Assembly: GCF_900112615.1 (NCBI RefSeq)
Contig: NZ_FOMK01000001.1
Coordinates: 1,178,001-1,242,000, forward strand
Length of the DNA stretch: 64,000 nucleotides
Origin: Chitinophaga sp. CF118
GTDB taxonomy: Bacteria > Bacteroidota > Bacteroidia > Chitinophagales > Chitinophagaceae
Reading direction: 5' to 3'
Part shown: positions 55,080 through 64,000 of the stretch, one piece after another
Position numbering within the stretch: the stretch's first letter is position 1
Layout of the letters: every line of letters begins with the position of its first letter
Program-made: the position numbers and the translations under genes
The notes under the pieces: generated by a model
Seen by the model: only the letters and a program-made list of their open reading frames with translations
What the model was told of the DNA's origin: nothing
Database searches by the model: none

Positions 55080-58000
55080 ATGTTAGGTTTTTTAACAAAA
55101 CTTTTTGGCGGGCATAAATCGGAGAAGGATATCAAATTGATCCTGCCCGTTGTAAAGCAGATCAATGACGCGTTTGAAAAACTGCAATCCCTGCCTGTAG
55201 ACCAATTGCGTAACAAAACACAGGAATTCCGTCAACGTATAAATGCCCATCTGGAAAAGATAGACAGTGTTATTGCAGAACGGCAATCCACAGCTGAAAC
55301 AGCGGAGGACGTTACTGAAAAAGATACTGTTTACCAGGAAATAGATAAGCTGAAGAAAGACCGTGACAAACAACTGGAAGAAGTATTGGAGCAACTGTTA
55401 CCAGAGGCTTTTGCCGTGGTAAAAGAAACCGCCCGCCGCTTTACACAGAATACCACGATCACAGCGAAAGCTACTGAACTGGACCGCCAATTGGCAGTGA
55501 AGAAGGATTATGTCACTATTCAAGGTGACAATGTGACGTGGAAAAATACCTGGACGGCAGCCGGAAGCCCTGTTACCTGGAACATGATTCATTATGATGT
55601 ACAGTTGATCGGTGGTATGGTACTCCATCAGGGTAAAATATCCGAAATGGCTACGGGTGAAGGTAAAACACTGGTGTCTACCCTCCCTGCTTACCTGAAT
55701 GCTCTGGCAGGGCAAGGGGTACATATCGTAACCGTGAATGATTACCTCGCTCGTCGTGACTCCGAATGGAACGGTCCGATCTTCGAATTCCTGGATATTA
55801 CTGTTGATTGTATAGATAAACATCAGCCCAATACACCGGAACGCCGCAACGCTTATCTGGCAGGCATCACTTATGGAACCAATAACGAATTCGGTTTCGA
55901 CTACCTGCGTGATAACATGGTGCATACTCCGGATGAAATGGTACAGCGCAAACACCACTATGCTATGGTGGATGAGGTGGATAGTGTACTGATCGATGAT
56001 GCGCGTACTCCGCTGATCATCTCCGGCCCTATCCCACGTGGTGATGAACAGGAGTTCCATGCACTGAAGCCCCGCGTTCAGCGCCTGATGGATGCACAGA
56101 AAAAAGCAACTACACAATACCTGCTGGAAGCAAAGAAACTGATAGCTGAGGGTAAAGATGATCCTAAAACAGGTGGTCTGGCCCTGATGCGTGCATGGCG
56201 TGGTTTACCAAAGAACAGCGCACTCATTAAATACCTTAGTGAACCAGGTATCAAAGTGCTGCTGCAAAAAGCAGAAAACTACTACCTGGCAGATCAGCAA
56301 CGCGAAATGCCGAAAGTAGATGAAGAACTGTACTTCAGCATCGATGAAAAAAATAACAGTGTAGACCTGACCGATAAGGGTATCTCCCTGATCACCCAGT
56401 CCGGAGAAGATCCACACTTCTTCATCATGCCGGATGTAGGTTCTGAGATCGCTGAGATCGAGAAACTGGAACTGACTGCAGACGAAAAACTGCATCGTAA
56501 AGATACCCTGCTGCAGGACTTTGCACTGAAATCTGACAGGATCCACTCCGTACAACAATTACTGAAAGCATATACACTGTTCGATATCGACGTGGAATAC
56601 GTGGTGATGGATGGTAAAGTGAAGATAGTAGATGAACAGACTGGTCGTATCCTGGATGGCCGCCGTTATTCCGACGGTTTACATCAGGCGATAGAAGCAA
56701 AGGAAAACGTAAAAGTGGAAGCTGCTACACAGACCTTCGCTACCGTTACTCTTCAGAACTACTTCCGTATGTATCACAAACTGGCCGGTATGACCGGTAC
56801 AGCAACTACAGAAGCTGGTGAGTTCTGGGAAATATACAAGCTGGACGTGGTAACCATCCCAACCAACCTGCCTATTACCCGTAAAGACTCTGAAGATCTT
56901 GTATACAAGACCAAACGCGATAAATATAAAGCTGTTATTGAAGAAGTGAAGCAGTTACAGGCAGCCGGAAGGCCCGTACTGGTAGGTACTACCTCTGTGG
57001 AAGTATCTGAACTGCTGAGCAAAATGCTCACCTTCGAAAAAGTACAGCACAACGTATTGAACGCTAAACAGCACGCCCGTGAAGCCCAGATAGTGGCAGA
57101 AGCTGGTCTGGCTGGTGCCATCACGATCGCTACCAACATGGCTGGTCGTGGTACGGATATCAAGCTGGGAGCTGGTGTCAAAGAAGCTGGTGGTTTGGCC
57201 ATCATTGGTACAGAACGCCATGAAAGCCGTCGTGTTGACCGCCAGTTGCGTGGTCGTGCCGGTCGTCAGGGAGATCCGGGAACGTCACAGTTCTTTGTGT
57301 CCCTGGAAGATGACCTGATGAGGATGTTCGGTTCCGACCGTATTGCCGGACTGATGGACCGTATGGGCTATAAAGAAGGCGAAGTGATCCAGCACAGCAT
57401 GATCACCCGTTCTATTGAAAGGGCGCAAAAGAAAGTGGAAGAAAACAACTTCGGCATCCGTAAGCGTCTCCTTGAATATGATGATGTGATGAACAAACAG
57501 CGTACTGTAATTTATGCTAAACGTAACCACGCCTTGTTTGGCGAACGTTTGGCCATAGATATAGACAACGCTTTTTATGATGTGGCATTAAGCCTGGTAA
57601 CCAGTCACAGGGAAACGGCAGATCATGAAGCATTCAAACTGGATGTGATCATCAATTTCGCTGTTGATACTGATATTACTCCGGAAGAACTGGTAAAAGG
57701 AGATATTAATGCGCTGGCATCCCGTCTATACCATCAGGCGAAAGATAATTACCAGCGTAAAACGCAGGAACTGGCAGATAACACCCTGCCTGTAATCCAG
57801 CAGATCCATAAAGAACAGGGCCATCAGATAGAGAATATCTCTATTCCTTTTACAGATGGTAAAAAAGGCATGAACGTACTGGCCAACCTGGAGAAAGTGG
57901 TAAGCAGCAAAGGCTTTGAAACCATCAATGCATTGGAACGCAGTATTACCCTTACCCTCATAGATGAGTCATGGAAAGAACATCTGCGTGCTATGGACGA

Positions 58001-58406
58001 CCTGAAACAATCTGTACAGGGTGCCGTATACGAGCAGAAAGATCCATTACTGATCTATAAATTCGAAGCGTTCAACCTCTTCAAACAAATGGATGGCGAC
58101 ACAAGCCGTGAAATCGTTTCTTTCCTCAGCAAATGCGGTATCCCTACTCAGGATGATAACCGTCAGCAACAACAGCCGGTGCAGATCCGCGAAGGCCGTG
58201 AAGAAAGGACTGATATGAGCCGTATGCGTGCTTCCCATCAGGAATTTGAAGGTGCTGTACCTGCCGATGTGCAGGAATATGCTACCAATGCAGAACCTGT
58301 GAAACAAGACCCGATTCGTAACACTGGTCCAAAAGTAGGCCGTAACGATCCTTGTCCTTGTGGAAGCGGTAAGAAATACAAACAATGTCACGGTAAAGAT
58401 TTTTAA
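55080..58406 (+). CDS. secA: Preprotein translocase ATPase SecA
   Basis: The motor that drives proteins through SecYEG, 1108 residues, longer than the roughly 900 of E. coli SecA but usual for Bacteroidota. Seen: Walker [17 protein letters not shown] (about residue 195), [20 protein letters not shown] (DEAD region), a charged insertion in the preprotein cross-linking domain (roughly 345-445, [16 protein letters not shown]), the second ATPase half ([13 protein letters not shown]), the helical scaffold, and the C-terminal zinc site [14 protein letters not shown] that binds SecB and lipids. The ATG at 55080 begins [11 protein letters not shown]. Confidence 0.97.
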   Translation: MLGFLTKLFGGHKSEKDIKLILPVVKQINDAFEKLQSLPVDQLRNKTQEFRQRINAHLEKIDSVIAERQSTAETAEDVTEKDTVYQEIDKLKKDRDKQLEEVLEQLLPEAFAVVKETARRFTQNTTITAKATELDRQLAVKKDYVTIQGDNVTWKNTWTAAGSPVTWNMIHYDVQLIGGMVLHQGKISEMATGEGKTLVSTLPAYLNALAGQGVHIVTVNDYLARRDSEWNGPIFEFLDITVDCIDKHQPNTPERRNAYLAGITYGTNNEFGFDYLRDNMVHTPDEMVQRKHHYAMVDEVDSVLIDDARTPLIISGPIPRGDEQEFHALKPRVQRLMDAQKKATTQYLLEAKKLIAEGKDDPKTGGLALMRAWRGLPKNSALIKYLSEPGIKVLLQKAENYYLADQQREMPKVDEELYFSIDEKNNSVDLTDKGISLITQSGEDPHFFIMPDVGSEIAEIEKLELTADEKLHRKDTLLQDFALKSDRIHSVQQLLKAYTLFDIDVEYVVMDGKVKIVDEQTGRILDGRRYSDGLHQAIEAKENVKVEAATQTFATVTLQNYFRMYHKLAGMTGTATTEAGEFWEIYKLDVVTIPTNLPITRKDSEDLVYKTKRDKYKAVIEEVKQLQAAGRPVLVGTTSVEVSELLSKMLTFEKVQHNVLNAKQHAREAQIVAEAGLAGAITIATNMAGRGTDIKLGAGVKEAGGLAIIGTERHESRRVDRQLRGRAGRQGDPGTSQFFVSLEDDLMRMFGSDRIAGLMDRMGYKEGEVIQHSMITRSIERAQKKVEENNFGIRKRLLEYDDVMNKQRTVIYAKRNHALFGERLAIDIDNAFYDVALSLVTSHRETADHEAFKLDVIINFAVDTDITPEELVKGDINALASRLYHQAKDNYQRKTQELADNTLPVIQQIHKEQGHQIENISIPFTDGKKGMNVLANLEKVVSSKGFETINALERSITLTLIDESWKEHLRAMDDLKQSVQGAVYEQKDPLLIYKFEAFNLFKQMDGDTSREIVSFLSKCGIPTQDDNRQQQQPVQIREGREERTDMSRMRASHQEFEGAVPADVQEYATNAEPVKQDPIRNTGPKVGRNDPCPCGSGKKYKQCHGKDF

Positions 58407-58429
58407 CCGTACAGTATAAATTATAAGAG

Positions 58430-58464
58430 TCCCGTCCCGGTATACCCAGGACGGGATTTTTTTT
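58430..58464 (+). terminator. Intrinsic terminator after secA
   Basis: TCCCGTCC (58430-58437) and GGACGGGA (58449-58456) form the stem, followed by T8, 23 bp after the stop. Confidence 0.92.
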
Positions 58465-58627
58465 AGGGACTGAACTAAAGTAAAATGATGTTGTTAAGAA
58501 TTATGTAAAAGCGGTTTAGTCTCCATCCCCACTCCCGGGAGAATATCCCTTTTTAGTCAGCGGCTTCCGCCAGAAGCCGGTTGTTTGTAGAAAACATATT
58601 ACTTTCGTAGCAGAAATCTGTCACAAT

Positions 58628-59281
58628 ATGTTGCTGAATAAATATATAGACCATACGATTTTAAAACCTACGACTACACTCGATAACATCCGCCAACTGT
58701 GTATGGAAGCTGTGGAGTATGATTTTGCAGCGGTATGTATCCCTCCCCCTTTTGTAAAACTGGCCAAAACATTTGTGGGCAATACCAATACCAAAGTAGC
58801 AACGGTTACGGGGTTCCCATTCGGATATTCTGCTATTGAGGCCAAAGTAGCCGAAACCGTATTAGCGATCATTGATGAAGCAGATGAACTGGATATGGTT
58901 GCCAACCTGCTGGCTATACGCAATGGCGACTGGGAATATCTCGAAAAGGAAATAGCCACCATTATGCCTATTATCCGTAATAAAGGCAAAGTGATCAAAG
59001 TGATCATAGAAAGTGGCATATTATTGGAAGAAGAGATCATCAGATGCTGTGGGTTGTATACTAAATACCAGGTGGACTTTGTTAAAACGTCTACCGGTTA
59101 TGCTGAAAAAGGGGCAACTGTTGCAGCCGTAAAATTGATGCGCGCAAATTTGCCGGCAAATATTCAGATAAAAGCTTCCGGCGGGATTCGTACCTTTGAG
59201 TTTGCCAAAGAACTGATAGATGCCGGAGCCACAAGATTAGGATGCAGTGGAAGTGTGGAATTAATGAAGGCATCAGTTTAA
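58628..59281 (+). CDS. deoC: Deoxyribose-phosphate aldolase
   Basis: A 217-residue class I aldolase that splits 2-deoxyribose 5-phosphate into glyceraldehyde 3-phosphate and acetaldehyde, for use of deoxynucleosides. The Schiff-base Lys lies in VDFVKTSTGY (near residue 155), and the second Lys in IKASGGIRTFE. The early YIDHTILKPTTT is the typical DeoC beginning. It leads a close run with the SPOR protein and amidohydrolase genes (gaps of 4 bp and an overlap). Confidence 0.96.
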   Translation: MLLNKYIDHTILKPTTTLDNIRQLCMEAVEYDFAAVCIPPPFVKLAKTFVGNTNTKVATVTGFPFGYSAIEAKVAETVLAIIDEADELDMVANLLAIRNGDWEYLEKEIATIMPIIRNKGKVIKVIIESGILLEEEIIRCCGLYTKYQVDFVKTSTGYAEKGATVAAVKLMRANLPANIQIKASGGIRTFEFAKELIDAGATRLGCSGSVELMKASV

Positions 59282-59285
59282 CCTT

Positions 59286-59738
59286 ATGACAATGAAACAA
59301 TTAATATTATTATTCTCGGGATTACTGATCGGCGGAATTGCTGCTGCACAGGAAAATGTTCTTGCAGCCAACACTGAAGGTGGTGTTAAAGTAGTAAAAG
59401 ACAGCCGGCTCGATCTGCTGGTGAGGAAACAGATCTACATTAACACACTGGCAATCCGTAATCAGCCAGGATTCAGGGTACAGATTATTTCCACCAACAA
59501 AAGGAATGAGGCCACTGATATGAAAGCAAAAGTAATGCAGTTGTACCCCGAATACCGTACTTACCTTGATTATCAGCCCCCGTACTTCAAAGTACGTATA
59601 GGTGACTTTAAATCCCGCGACGAAGCAACGGATTTCCGGGAGAAATTATCTACCAATTTTCCTGGTGGTGTTTTCGTAGTGCCTGCTATTATTAATGTGT
59701 CACCAGAGAAAGAATCGGGAAATGAAGAGTCGAATTAA
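59286..59738 (+). CDS. Secreted SPOR domain protein
   Basis: A 150-residue exported protein. The signal peptide starts at MTMKQ or MKQLILLFSGLLIGGIAAAQ (two ATGs two codons apart) and the SPOR domain is about residues 60-135 (GFRVQIISTNKRNEATDMKAKV, YFKVRIGDFKSRDEATDFREKL). SPOR domains bind denuded peptidoglycan strands at division or cell-wall remodelling sites. It lies 4 bp after deoC and overlaps the M20 gene by 17 bp. Confidence 0.9.
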   Translation: MTMKQLILLFSGLLIGGIAAAQENVLAANTEGGVKVVKDSRLDLLVRKQIYINTLAIRNQPGFRVQIISTNKRNEATDMKAKVMQLYPEYRTYLDYQPPYFKVRIGDFKSRDEATDFREKLSTNFPGGVFVVPAIINVSPEKESGNEESN

Positions 59739-60897
59739 GGAGCTGGCGCATAAATATGCACCGGAATTTATAGGGATCAGACAACACTTACATGCTCATC
59801 CAGAGCTCTCTTTTCAGGAATTTGAAACGTCTCAGTTCATACAGCAGAAGCTGGATGAATTTGGTGTTACTTATACTGCCGGCATTGCCGGTACAGGGAT
59901 AGTAGCGATCATTGAAGGAAAGAACCCATCTTCCAAAATAATTGCTTTACGGGCGGATATGGATGCTCTTCCTATTACGGAGGCGAATGATGTTCCTTAT
60001 AAATCACAGCATAACGGTGTAATGCATGCCTGTGGGCATGACGTACATACTACTTGTGTACTCGGTGCTACCCGAATTTTACAGGAGCTGAAAGATGAAT
60101 TTGAGGGGACTATCAAGATACTGTTTCAGCCGGGGGAAGAAAAACATCCTGGCGGGGCCAGTCTGATGATCAAAGACGGTGCATTGGATAATCCACGCCC
60201 TGATGCCATTCTGGGAATGCATGTGCAGCCTCCCCTGGAAGCAGGTAAACTAGGCTTTCGCGATGGCAAATATATGGCCAGTGCTGATGAGATTTATATC
60301 ACCATCAAGGGGAAAGGCGGACATGCCGCTTTACCTCACCTCACGGTAGATACTATTCTCGTTGCTTCTCATCTTGTAGTGAGTTTGCAACAGGTAATCA
60401 GCCGTAATACCAACCCTTTCTCTCCTTCTGTACTTAGTATCTGTGCTTTCAATGGCGGCTACACGACCAATGTAATTCCCAGTGAAGTAAAACTGATGGG
60501 AACCTTCCGTGCTATGGATGAAACCTGGCGCTTCAAGGCACATGAGATCATCAAAAAACAGGCAACAGAACTGGCACATGCCATGGGAGCTGAAATTGAT
60601 ATTGAGATCCTGGTGGGTTATCCCTGCCTGTATAATAATGAAGCTGTAACAGCCCAGGCCCGCGGACTGGCAGAAGATTACTTGGGGATTGATAAAGTAG
60701 AAGATACAGAGATCAGGATGGGAGCAGAAGATTTTGCTTTCTATTCCCAGATAGTGCCTGCCTGCTTTTTCAGGTTAGGGACAGGTAATATTGCCCGTGG
60801 TATTACTTCCGGAGTACATACACCAACCTTTGATGTAGATGAAAGTGCTATTGAAGTTGGAATAGGTACAATGGCTTATCTCGCAACACAATTATAA
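59722..60897 (+). CDS. M20 family amidohydrolase
   Basis: A 391-residue metallopeptidase-type hydrolase from ATG 59722 (MKSRIKELAHKYAPEFIGIR); the frame is open upstream. Its metal and catalytic residues are in HAHPELSFQE, MHACGHDVHTTCVLGA and LFQPGEEKHPGGA, followed by the dimerisation domain and a final EDFAFYSQIVPA. This group deacylates N-acyl-amino acids or hippurate-like substrates (N-acyl-L-amino acid amidohydrolase type). It overlaps the SPOR gene by 17 bp, so they are coupled. Confidence 0.93.
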   Translation: MKSRIKELAHKYAPEFIGIRQHLHAHPELSFQEFETSQFIQQKLDEFGVTYTAGIAGTGIVAIIEGKNPSSKIIALRADMDALPITEANDVPYKSQHNGVMHACGHDVHTTCVLGATRILQELKDEFEGTIKILFQPGEEKHPGGASLMIKDGALDNPRPDAILGMHVQPPLEAGKLGFRDGKYMASADEIYITIKGKGGHAALPHLTVDTILVASHLVVSLQQVISRNTNPFSPSVLSICAFNGGYTTNVIPSEVKLMGTFRAMDETWRFKAHEIIKKQATELAHAMGAEIDIEILVGYPCLYNNEAVTAQARGLAEDYLGIDKVEDTEIRMGAEDFAFYSQIVPACFFRLGTGNIARGITSGVHTPTFDVDESAIEVGIGTMAYLATQL

Positions 60898-60959
60898 AAA
60901 TATAGAGAAAATAAATGAGGGTTTGAAGATTGCTTAAACAGAGCATCGCCTCCATCAGT

Positions 60960-61014
60960 GATCCGAATAAAAAGAGGCTGTATTTCTACGATACAGCCTC
61001 TTTTTATTCGGATC
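60960..61014. terminator. Strong bidirectional terminator
   Basis: 24-bp perfect arms (60960-60983 and 60991-61014, 7-nt loop) contain AAAAAGAGGCTGTA and TACAGCCTCTTTTT. It separates the converging amidohydrolase gene and the ABC operon's last gene. Confidence 0.9.
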
Positions 61015-61088
61015 AAACTTCAGAAAAAAGTAATTTACTAAACGATCCTCAAGTCGTTTGTTTTTGACCCGTCCTCTTCTTTTATAAA

Positions 61089-61754
61089 CTATTTGATTTC
61101 TTTTAACGCTTCCAGGGATCTACCTCTAATTTCAAACACCTTTATACTATCTATCTTCATCGAAGTATATTTATAAGGTATATCATCAGAGATAAATGAA
61201 CTGTACTTACCCAGTTTCAGATGAAGAGAATCAATTGCAGCCCCTCCATTAATACGTAAATAGTTCTCTGTTCCTCCTGTAAAATGAAATGATCCTATAC
61301 TTGTTCCTTCCAGAGTAGTGTGGCATGAATCTGCCGATATGATATTTAACCGGGCAAGCTTCATGTCACTCATAATCACATTTGCATTAGATAACAGGAT
61401 TGTCTGGATATCCGGGCAATATAGGATAACACTCCTATCTTTATATGGCTCCAGAAAAAGTGTATCTCCGTGTTGTGAATACATTAATTGCAGTGTGCTA
61501 TCCCCAGAATAACTTAACGCGTATTTGTCTGACTTTTTTATTTCTACGTCATAGTTGCCATCACTTTTCATCTGCAATACTCTAGCAGGTTGTAATGCAA
61601 TTGTATGATGCAGATCGGATTGCAGCTTTTCGTATAGCTCTCCATCTCCCGATTTTCCTCTTTTGAAATTGGCCCATAATACTATGTCTGAGAGCAGCAT
61701 CAGCAACACAATGAGTGCTACAAAAGAGAGTAATAATTTATTGCCGGTACGCAT
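61089..61754 (-). CDS. Membrane-anchored protein of unknown function in the ABC operon
   Basis: A 221-residue protein with one N-terminal transmembrane helix (about 7-27, KLLLSFVALIVLLMLLSDIVL) and a roughly 190-residue periplasmic part with repeated short strands (IQTILLSNANVIMSDMKLARLNIISADSCHTTLEG) that look like a right-handed beta helix. No family was recognised. It is the last gene of the operon, 6 bp after the GntR gene. Confidence 0.75.
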   Translation of the reverse strand: MRTGNKLLLSFVALIVLLMLLSDIVLWANFKRGKSGDGELYEKLQSDLHHTIALQPARVLQMKSDGNYDVEIKKSDKYALSYSGDSTLQLMYSQHGDTLFLEPYKDRSVILYCPDIQTILLSNANVIMSDMKLARLNIISADSCHTTLEGTSIGSFHFTGGTENYLRINGGAAIDSLHLKLGKYSSFISDDIPYKYTSMKIDSIKVFEIRGRSLEALKEIK

Positions 61755-61760
61755 AGTTAA

Positions 61761-62132
61761 TTATTTGAAATTTGATTTTTTATATTTCTCATAGTGCGTT
61801 TTCAATTCATCCAGTTCTATATCCAGCAAGTAAATATTACGGAAGAATTGTGGCAGTTCATTTGCCAGGAAGCGTTCCTTTTTCAGCTGTTTTATTTTCT
61901 TACCAGCACTTACAGCAACGAAATAGCCGATACCTCTTTTATTGTAAATAATCTCATACTGCTGAAGATACTCACAGGTACGCATCACCGTATTAGGATT
62001 TACTTCCAGCTGTACTGCCAGTTCGCGGACAGAAGGAATACGGTCGTCCGGCTTCCATTTATCCAGTAATATCTGTTCGCATATATGATCTGCAATTTGC
62101 AGATATATTGCTTGTGACTCTTTAAATTCCAT
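61761..62132 (-). CDS. YtrA-type GntR transcriptional regulator
   Basis: A 123-residue GntR regulator of the short YtrA branch: an N-terminal winged helix-turn-helix (about residues 10-75, IADHICEQILLDKWKPDDRIPSVRELAVQLEVNPNTVMR) followed only by a short helical tail (about 50 residues), with no ligand-binding domain. YtrA regulators usually repress their own ABC transporter operon. Here it lies within it, and a 24-bp dyad at 63853-63876 upstream of the operon fits its site. Confidence 0.93.
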   Translation of the reverse strand: MEFKESQAIYLQIADHICEQILLDKWKPDDRIPSVRELAVQLEVNPNTVMRTCEYLQQYEIIYNKRGIGYFVAVSAGKKIKQLKKERFLANELPQFFRNIYLLDIELDELKTHYEKYKKSNFK

Positions 62133-62163
62133 GATCTGTTTTTTTATCCTACCACACAGTAAT

Positions 62164-63006
62164 TTATATTTCTTTATCTCTCAGTCTGAAATATGCAACT
62201 GTCCAAAGTATTGGTGCTACCATATATTTTACCATAAACAGTAATACATCGCGTACCTTTTCCGGCAGCATCAGCATCACATGATTATGATAAATATTAC
62301 CTGATACCATCACCGTGTAATGTTTCTGTTGTTCTAGTTCTATATTTACACCAACGAAAGGGATATGAGTTCTCCAGTCATCCATATATTTATGAAAAAA
62401 TATTTGTGCAAATACTGCATGGATCAGGTATAGGGCCAGTACAAATACAATAAAGAAGAACGCTGTTTTTATAAGACTGTATTTATGGAAATAAATGGCT
62501 CCCAGGAAAAAGACAGACTGTGCTATGAACCATACAATATAACTCCACTTCCATTCATCAGAATTAAAATGGCGGGTCAGATCATTTTCCATATGAGCAC
62601 CTGTACGGATACCGATAATAGTATCCAGTACTTTTGCAGCAAGAAAAAATGCCAGGTGATAAACAAGGAGAAAACCTATTGTTGTTATCAGCAGCGTAGT
62701 CAGGAATTTTTCCAGATGAGAGGCCGGTAGCAGCAGATAATCTATTCCATGGGGTTTATTACCCAGTTCATTGAATGACATGCTGGTGAATATGAGGCCC
62801 GATACATATAATCCTATCAGGTAAAAAGGCACCAGATCACCATAATGAGAAAAATGAGTGTCAGTGATCCCTACGAATATCAGCAGGAGCAATAATAATC
62901 CTGTGACCACTACTATTGACATCAGGTAAAAACGGTAATTATCAACCAGGTGCTTTTTTAAGTAAGCACCAAAACGGCCGGCGCTGAGAATATTATTTGC
63001 TTGCAT
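62164..63006 (-). CDS. ABC transporter permease
   Basis: A 280-residue integral membrane protein with about six hydrophobic segments (FYLMSIVVVTGLLLLLLIFVG, FLTTLLITTIGFLLVYHLAFF, and so on). It immediately follows the ATPase gene (1-bp gap), so it is the membrane part of that transporter; ABC-2-type permease by general look. The transported substrate is unknown. Confidence 0.85.
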   Translation of the reverse strand: MQANNILSAGRFGAYLKKHLVDNYRFYLMSIVVVTGLLLLLLIFVGITDTHFSHYGDLVPFYLIGLYVSGLIFTSMSFNELGNKPHGIDYLLLPASHLEKFLTTLLITTIGFLLVYHLAFFLAAKVLDTIIGIRTGAHMENDLTRHFNSDEWKWSYIVWFIAQSVFFLGAIYFHKYSLIKTAFFFIVFVLALYLIHAVFAQIFFHKYMDDWRTHIPFVGVNIELEQQKHYTVMVSGNIYHNHVMLMLPEKVRDVLLFMVKYMVAPILWTVAYFRLRDKEI

Positions 63007-63840
63007 TTAGTTGAATATTTTAGAGATCTTTTCAGGTTGATCAAGTACAGCATTAAACAACATTTCCATATCGATGCGGCTTTGTTCCATGCCCGCATTT
63101 TCTGTTATTACTGAATGTCCGCGCAGAGAGCTGCTTGCAAACAGTACATCACCCACATCTTCCAAATTGCTTACCGTTTTAAAACATAGTTTATCCGTCA
63201 CGGCTGCTACATCCTGCTGGAAAATAATTCTATGATCTTCGATGATCACAATATTATTGATCAGGTTATCCAGATCGCGTACCTGGTGTGTGGAGATTAC
63301 AATACATTTCTCGTCGCTCACTGCAGCAGCAATCACTTTGCGGAACTGGCTTTTAGAAGGAATATCCAGCCCGTTGGTAGGCTCATCCATGATCAGTGCC
63401 TTTGTATTGGTAGCCAATGCAAAACTAATCAGCACTTTTTTCTTCTGCCCGTAAGACATATCCGTTATCCGCTGATCCAGTGGGATCTGGAATTCTGACA
63501 GATAATTATTGAATGCTTTATTGTCAAAATCCGGATAAAAGGGAGCATATGTTTTTACATAGTTTTTAATGTGCACCTGAGGCAGATAAAACTCTTCCGG
63601 TACCATGAACAGGTTCCGCAGGAAATCCGGCTGCCGGTAACGGGCCTCATATCCCATTACCCTGCACACGCCTCCCTGAGGGAAAAGTAATCCAGCCATC
63701 TGTTTCAGCAAACTGGATTTGCCTGCGCCATTTTTTCCAAGTAAACCATAGATCTGACCGGCTTCAAGCTGCAGATTCAACCCCTCAAACAAGGGTTTGT
63801 TCTTCCTGTAACTGAATGAAAGATTTTGAATAGAGATCAT
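63007..63840 (-). CDS. ABC transporter ATP-binding protein
   Basis: A 277-residue cytoplasmic ATPase with Walker A GLLGKNGAGKSSLLK (about residues 33-47), Q-loop region, signature MSYGQKKKVLISFAL, and Walker B ALIMDEPTNGLDIP followed by the switch His in ISTHQVRDL. It is the first gene of the leftward operon ABC ATPase - permease - GntR - unknown. A promoter with an overlapping dyad lies directly upstream. Confidence 0.95.
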   Translation of the reverse strand: MISIQNLSFSYRKNKPLFEGLNLQLEAGQIYGLLGKNGAGKSSLLKQMAGLLFPQGGVCRVMGYEARYRQPDFLRNLFMVPEEFYLPQVHIKNYVKTYAPFYPDFDNKAFNNYLSEFQIPLDQRITDMSYGQKKKVLISFALATNTKALIMDEPTNGLDIPSKSQFRKVIAAAVSDEKCIVISTHQVRDLDNLINNIVIIEDHRIIFQQDVAAVTDKLCFKTVSNLEDVGDVLFASSSLRGHSVITENAGMEQSRIDMEMLFNAVLDQPEKISKIFN

Positions 63841-63852
63841 AGTATGTGATTT

Positions 63853-63876
63853 AGTGCACTACATACCTAGTACACT
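63853..63876. promoter_or_regulatory. Dyad operator for the GntR/ABC operon
   Basis: AGTGCACTA (63853-63861), a 6-bp centre, and TAGTACACT (63868-63876) form a dyad AGTG-ACTA-N6-TAGT-CACT directly over the likely start of transcription of the ABC operon. This is the general form of YtrA-type GntR operators, so the operon probably represses itself. Confidence 0.65.
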
Positions 63877-63877
63877 G

Positions 63878-63909
63878 TAAATGTAAGGGGTATTTTTTGA
63901 TATTTCCAA
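63878..63909 (-). promoter_or_regulatory. Promoter of the ABC transporter operon
   Basis: On the minus strand a TTGG element (complement of 63906-63909) is followed after 20 bp by TACATTTA (complement of 63878-63885), matching the Bacteroidota -33/-7 pattern. The operator dyad lies immediately downstream. Confidence 0.6.
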
Positions 63910-64000
63910 GAGAGGGATAAAAAAATATTTTTCGCTGGAGAGTATTTTGCAGCTATTTGTTAGTTCAAATCCGTGGTTGTTGTTAGAAATTAGCAGTTTA

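Noticed and set aside
63960..63985. A tRNA T-loop-like GTTCAAATC near the window end
   Set aside because: The flanking bases do not form a T-stem, and no acceptor stem or anticodon arm is present.

Overview
The window looks like a chromosomal segment of a Bacteroidota bacterium, most likely a Chitinophagaceae (Chitinophaga-like) genome. Supporting this are two SusC/SusD outer-membrane uptake pairs, several DUF1080 and ThuA secreted proteins, RNase Y next to zapA, starts without Shine-Dalgarno sequences, promoter-like TTG-N21-TACATTTA pairs, lipoproteins with Bacteroidota-style signal peptides, and a moderate GC content. There is no phage, transposase, CRISPR array, rRNA or tRNA gene that I can support.

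Layout. 1-11.4 kb is housekeeping: a MATE exporter, dnaB, then rightward pheT, a small coiled-coil gene, zapA, rny, a DUF1080 gene and a purine nucleoside phosphorylase, facing leftward scpB. The dnaB/pheT divergent gap carries an array of DnaA-box-like 9-mers, three of them spaced exactly 22 bp. 11.4-14 kb has atpG standing apart from other ATP synthase genes, a WG-repeat protein and a DJ-1/PfpI protein. 14-20.4 kb is a small polysaccharide-utilisation-type locus: susD and susC leftward, diverging from a double-DUF1080 gene across two LacI-type operator-like sites. 20.4-24 kb has a structured intergenic region with its own terminator (candidate small RNA), a DUF885 lipoprotein, a MmcQ/YjbR protein and a TauE/SafE permease.

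24.3-31.2 kb is a complete six-gene ebo cluster (eboA-B-C-D-E-F, leftward, canonical order). This conserved operon is known from cyanobacteria, Bacteroidota, some proteobacteria and eustigmatophyte plastids, and the molecule it makes or moves is unknown. Upstream lies a haem-c plus FG-GAP lipoprotein with a TTG start. 33-39 kb has a zeta-toxin-like kinase with a small overlapping partner and a second susD/susC pair. 39.6-41.6 kb is an rtcB2-prfH operon, a ribosome damage repair and rescue module.

43-51 kb is a leftward cluster that fits periplasmic and cytoplasmic 3-keto-glycoside metabolism: Gfo/Idh/MocA oxidoreductase, xylose-isomerase-like TIM barrel, a haem-c lipoprotein, a DUF1080 hydrolase, a ThuA protein and an 1138-residue ThuA-sugar dehydrogenase-PKD-cytochrome c-carbohydrate-binding fusion. 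51.7-54.2 kb has a dolichyl-phosphate-type glycosyltransferase with a GT-C-like membrane protein. The following 0.9 kb gap holds hairpins, a perfect 56-bp loopless palindrome and a long secA leader with two tiny overlapping ORFs. secA, deoC, a SPOR protein and an M20 amidohydrolase follow. The window ends with an ABC transporter operon containing a YtrA-type GntR regulator; a 24-bp dyad just downstream of its promoter is the likely operator.

Starts and functions were judged by eye. Family assignments of long, motif-bearing proteins are firm; regulatory sites, RNA and small ORFs are proposals.
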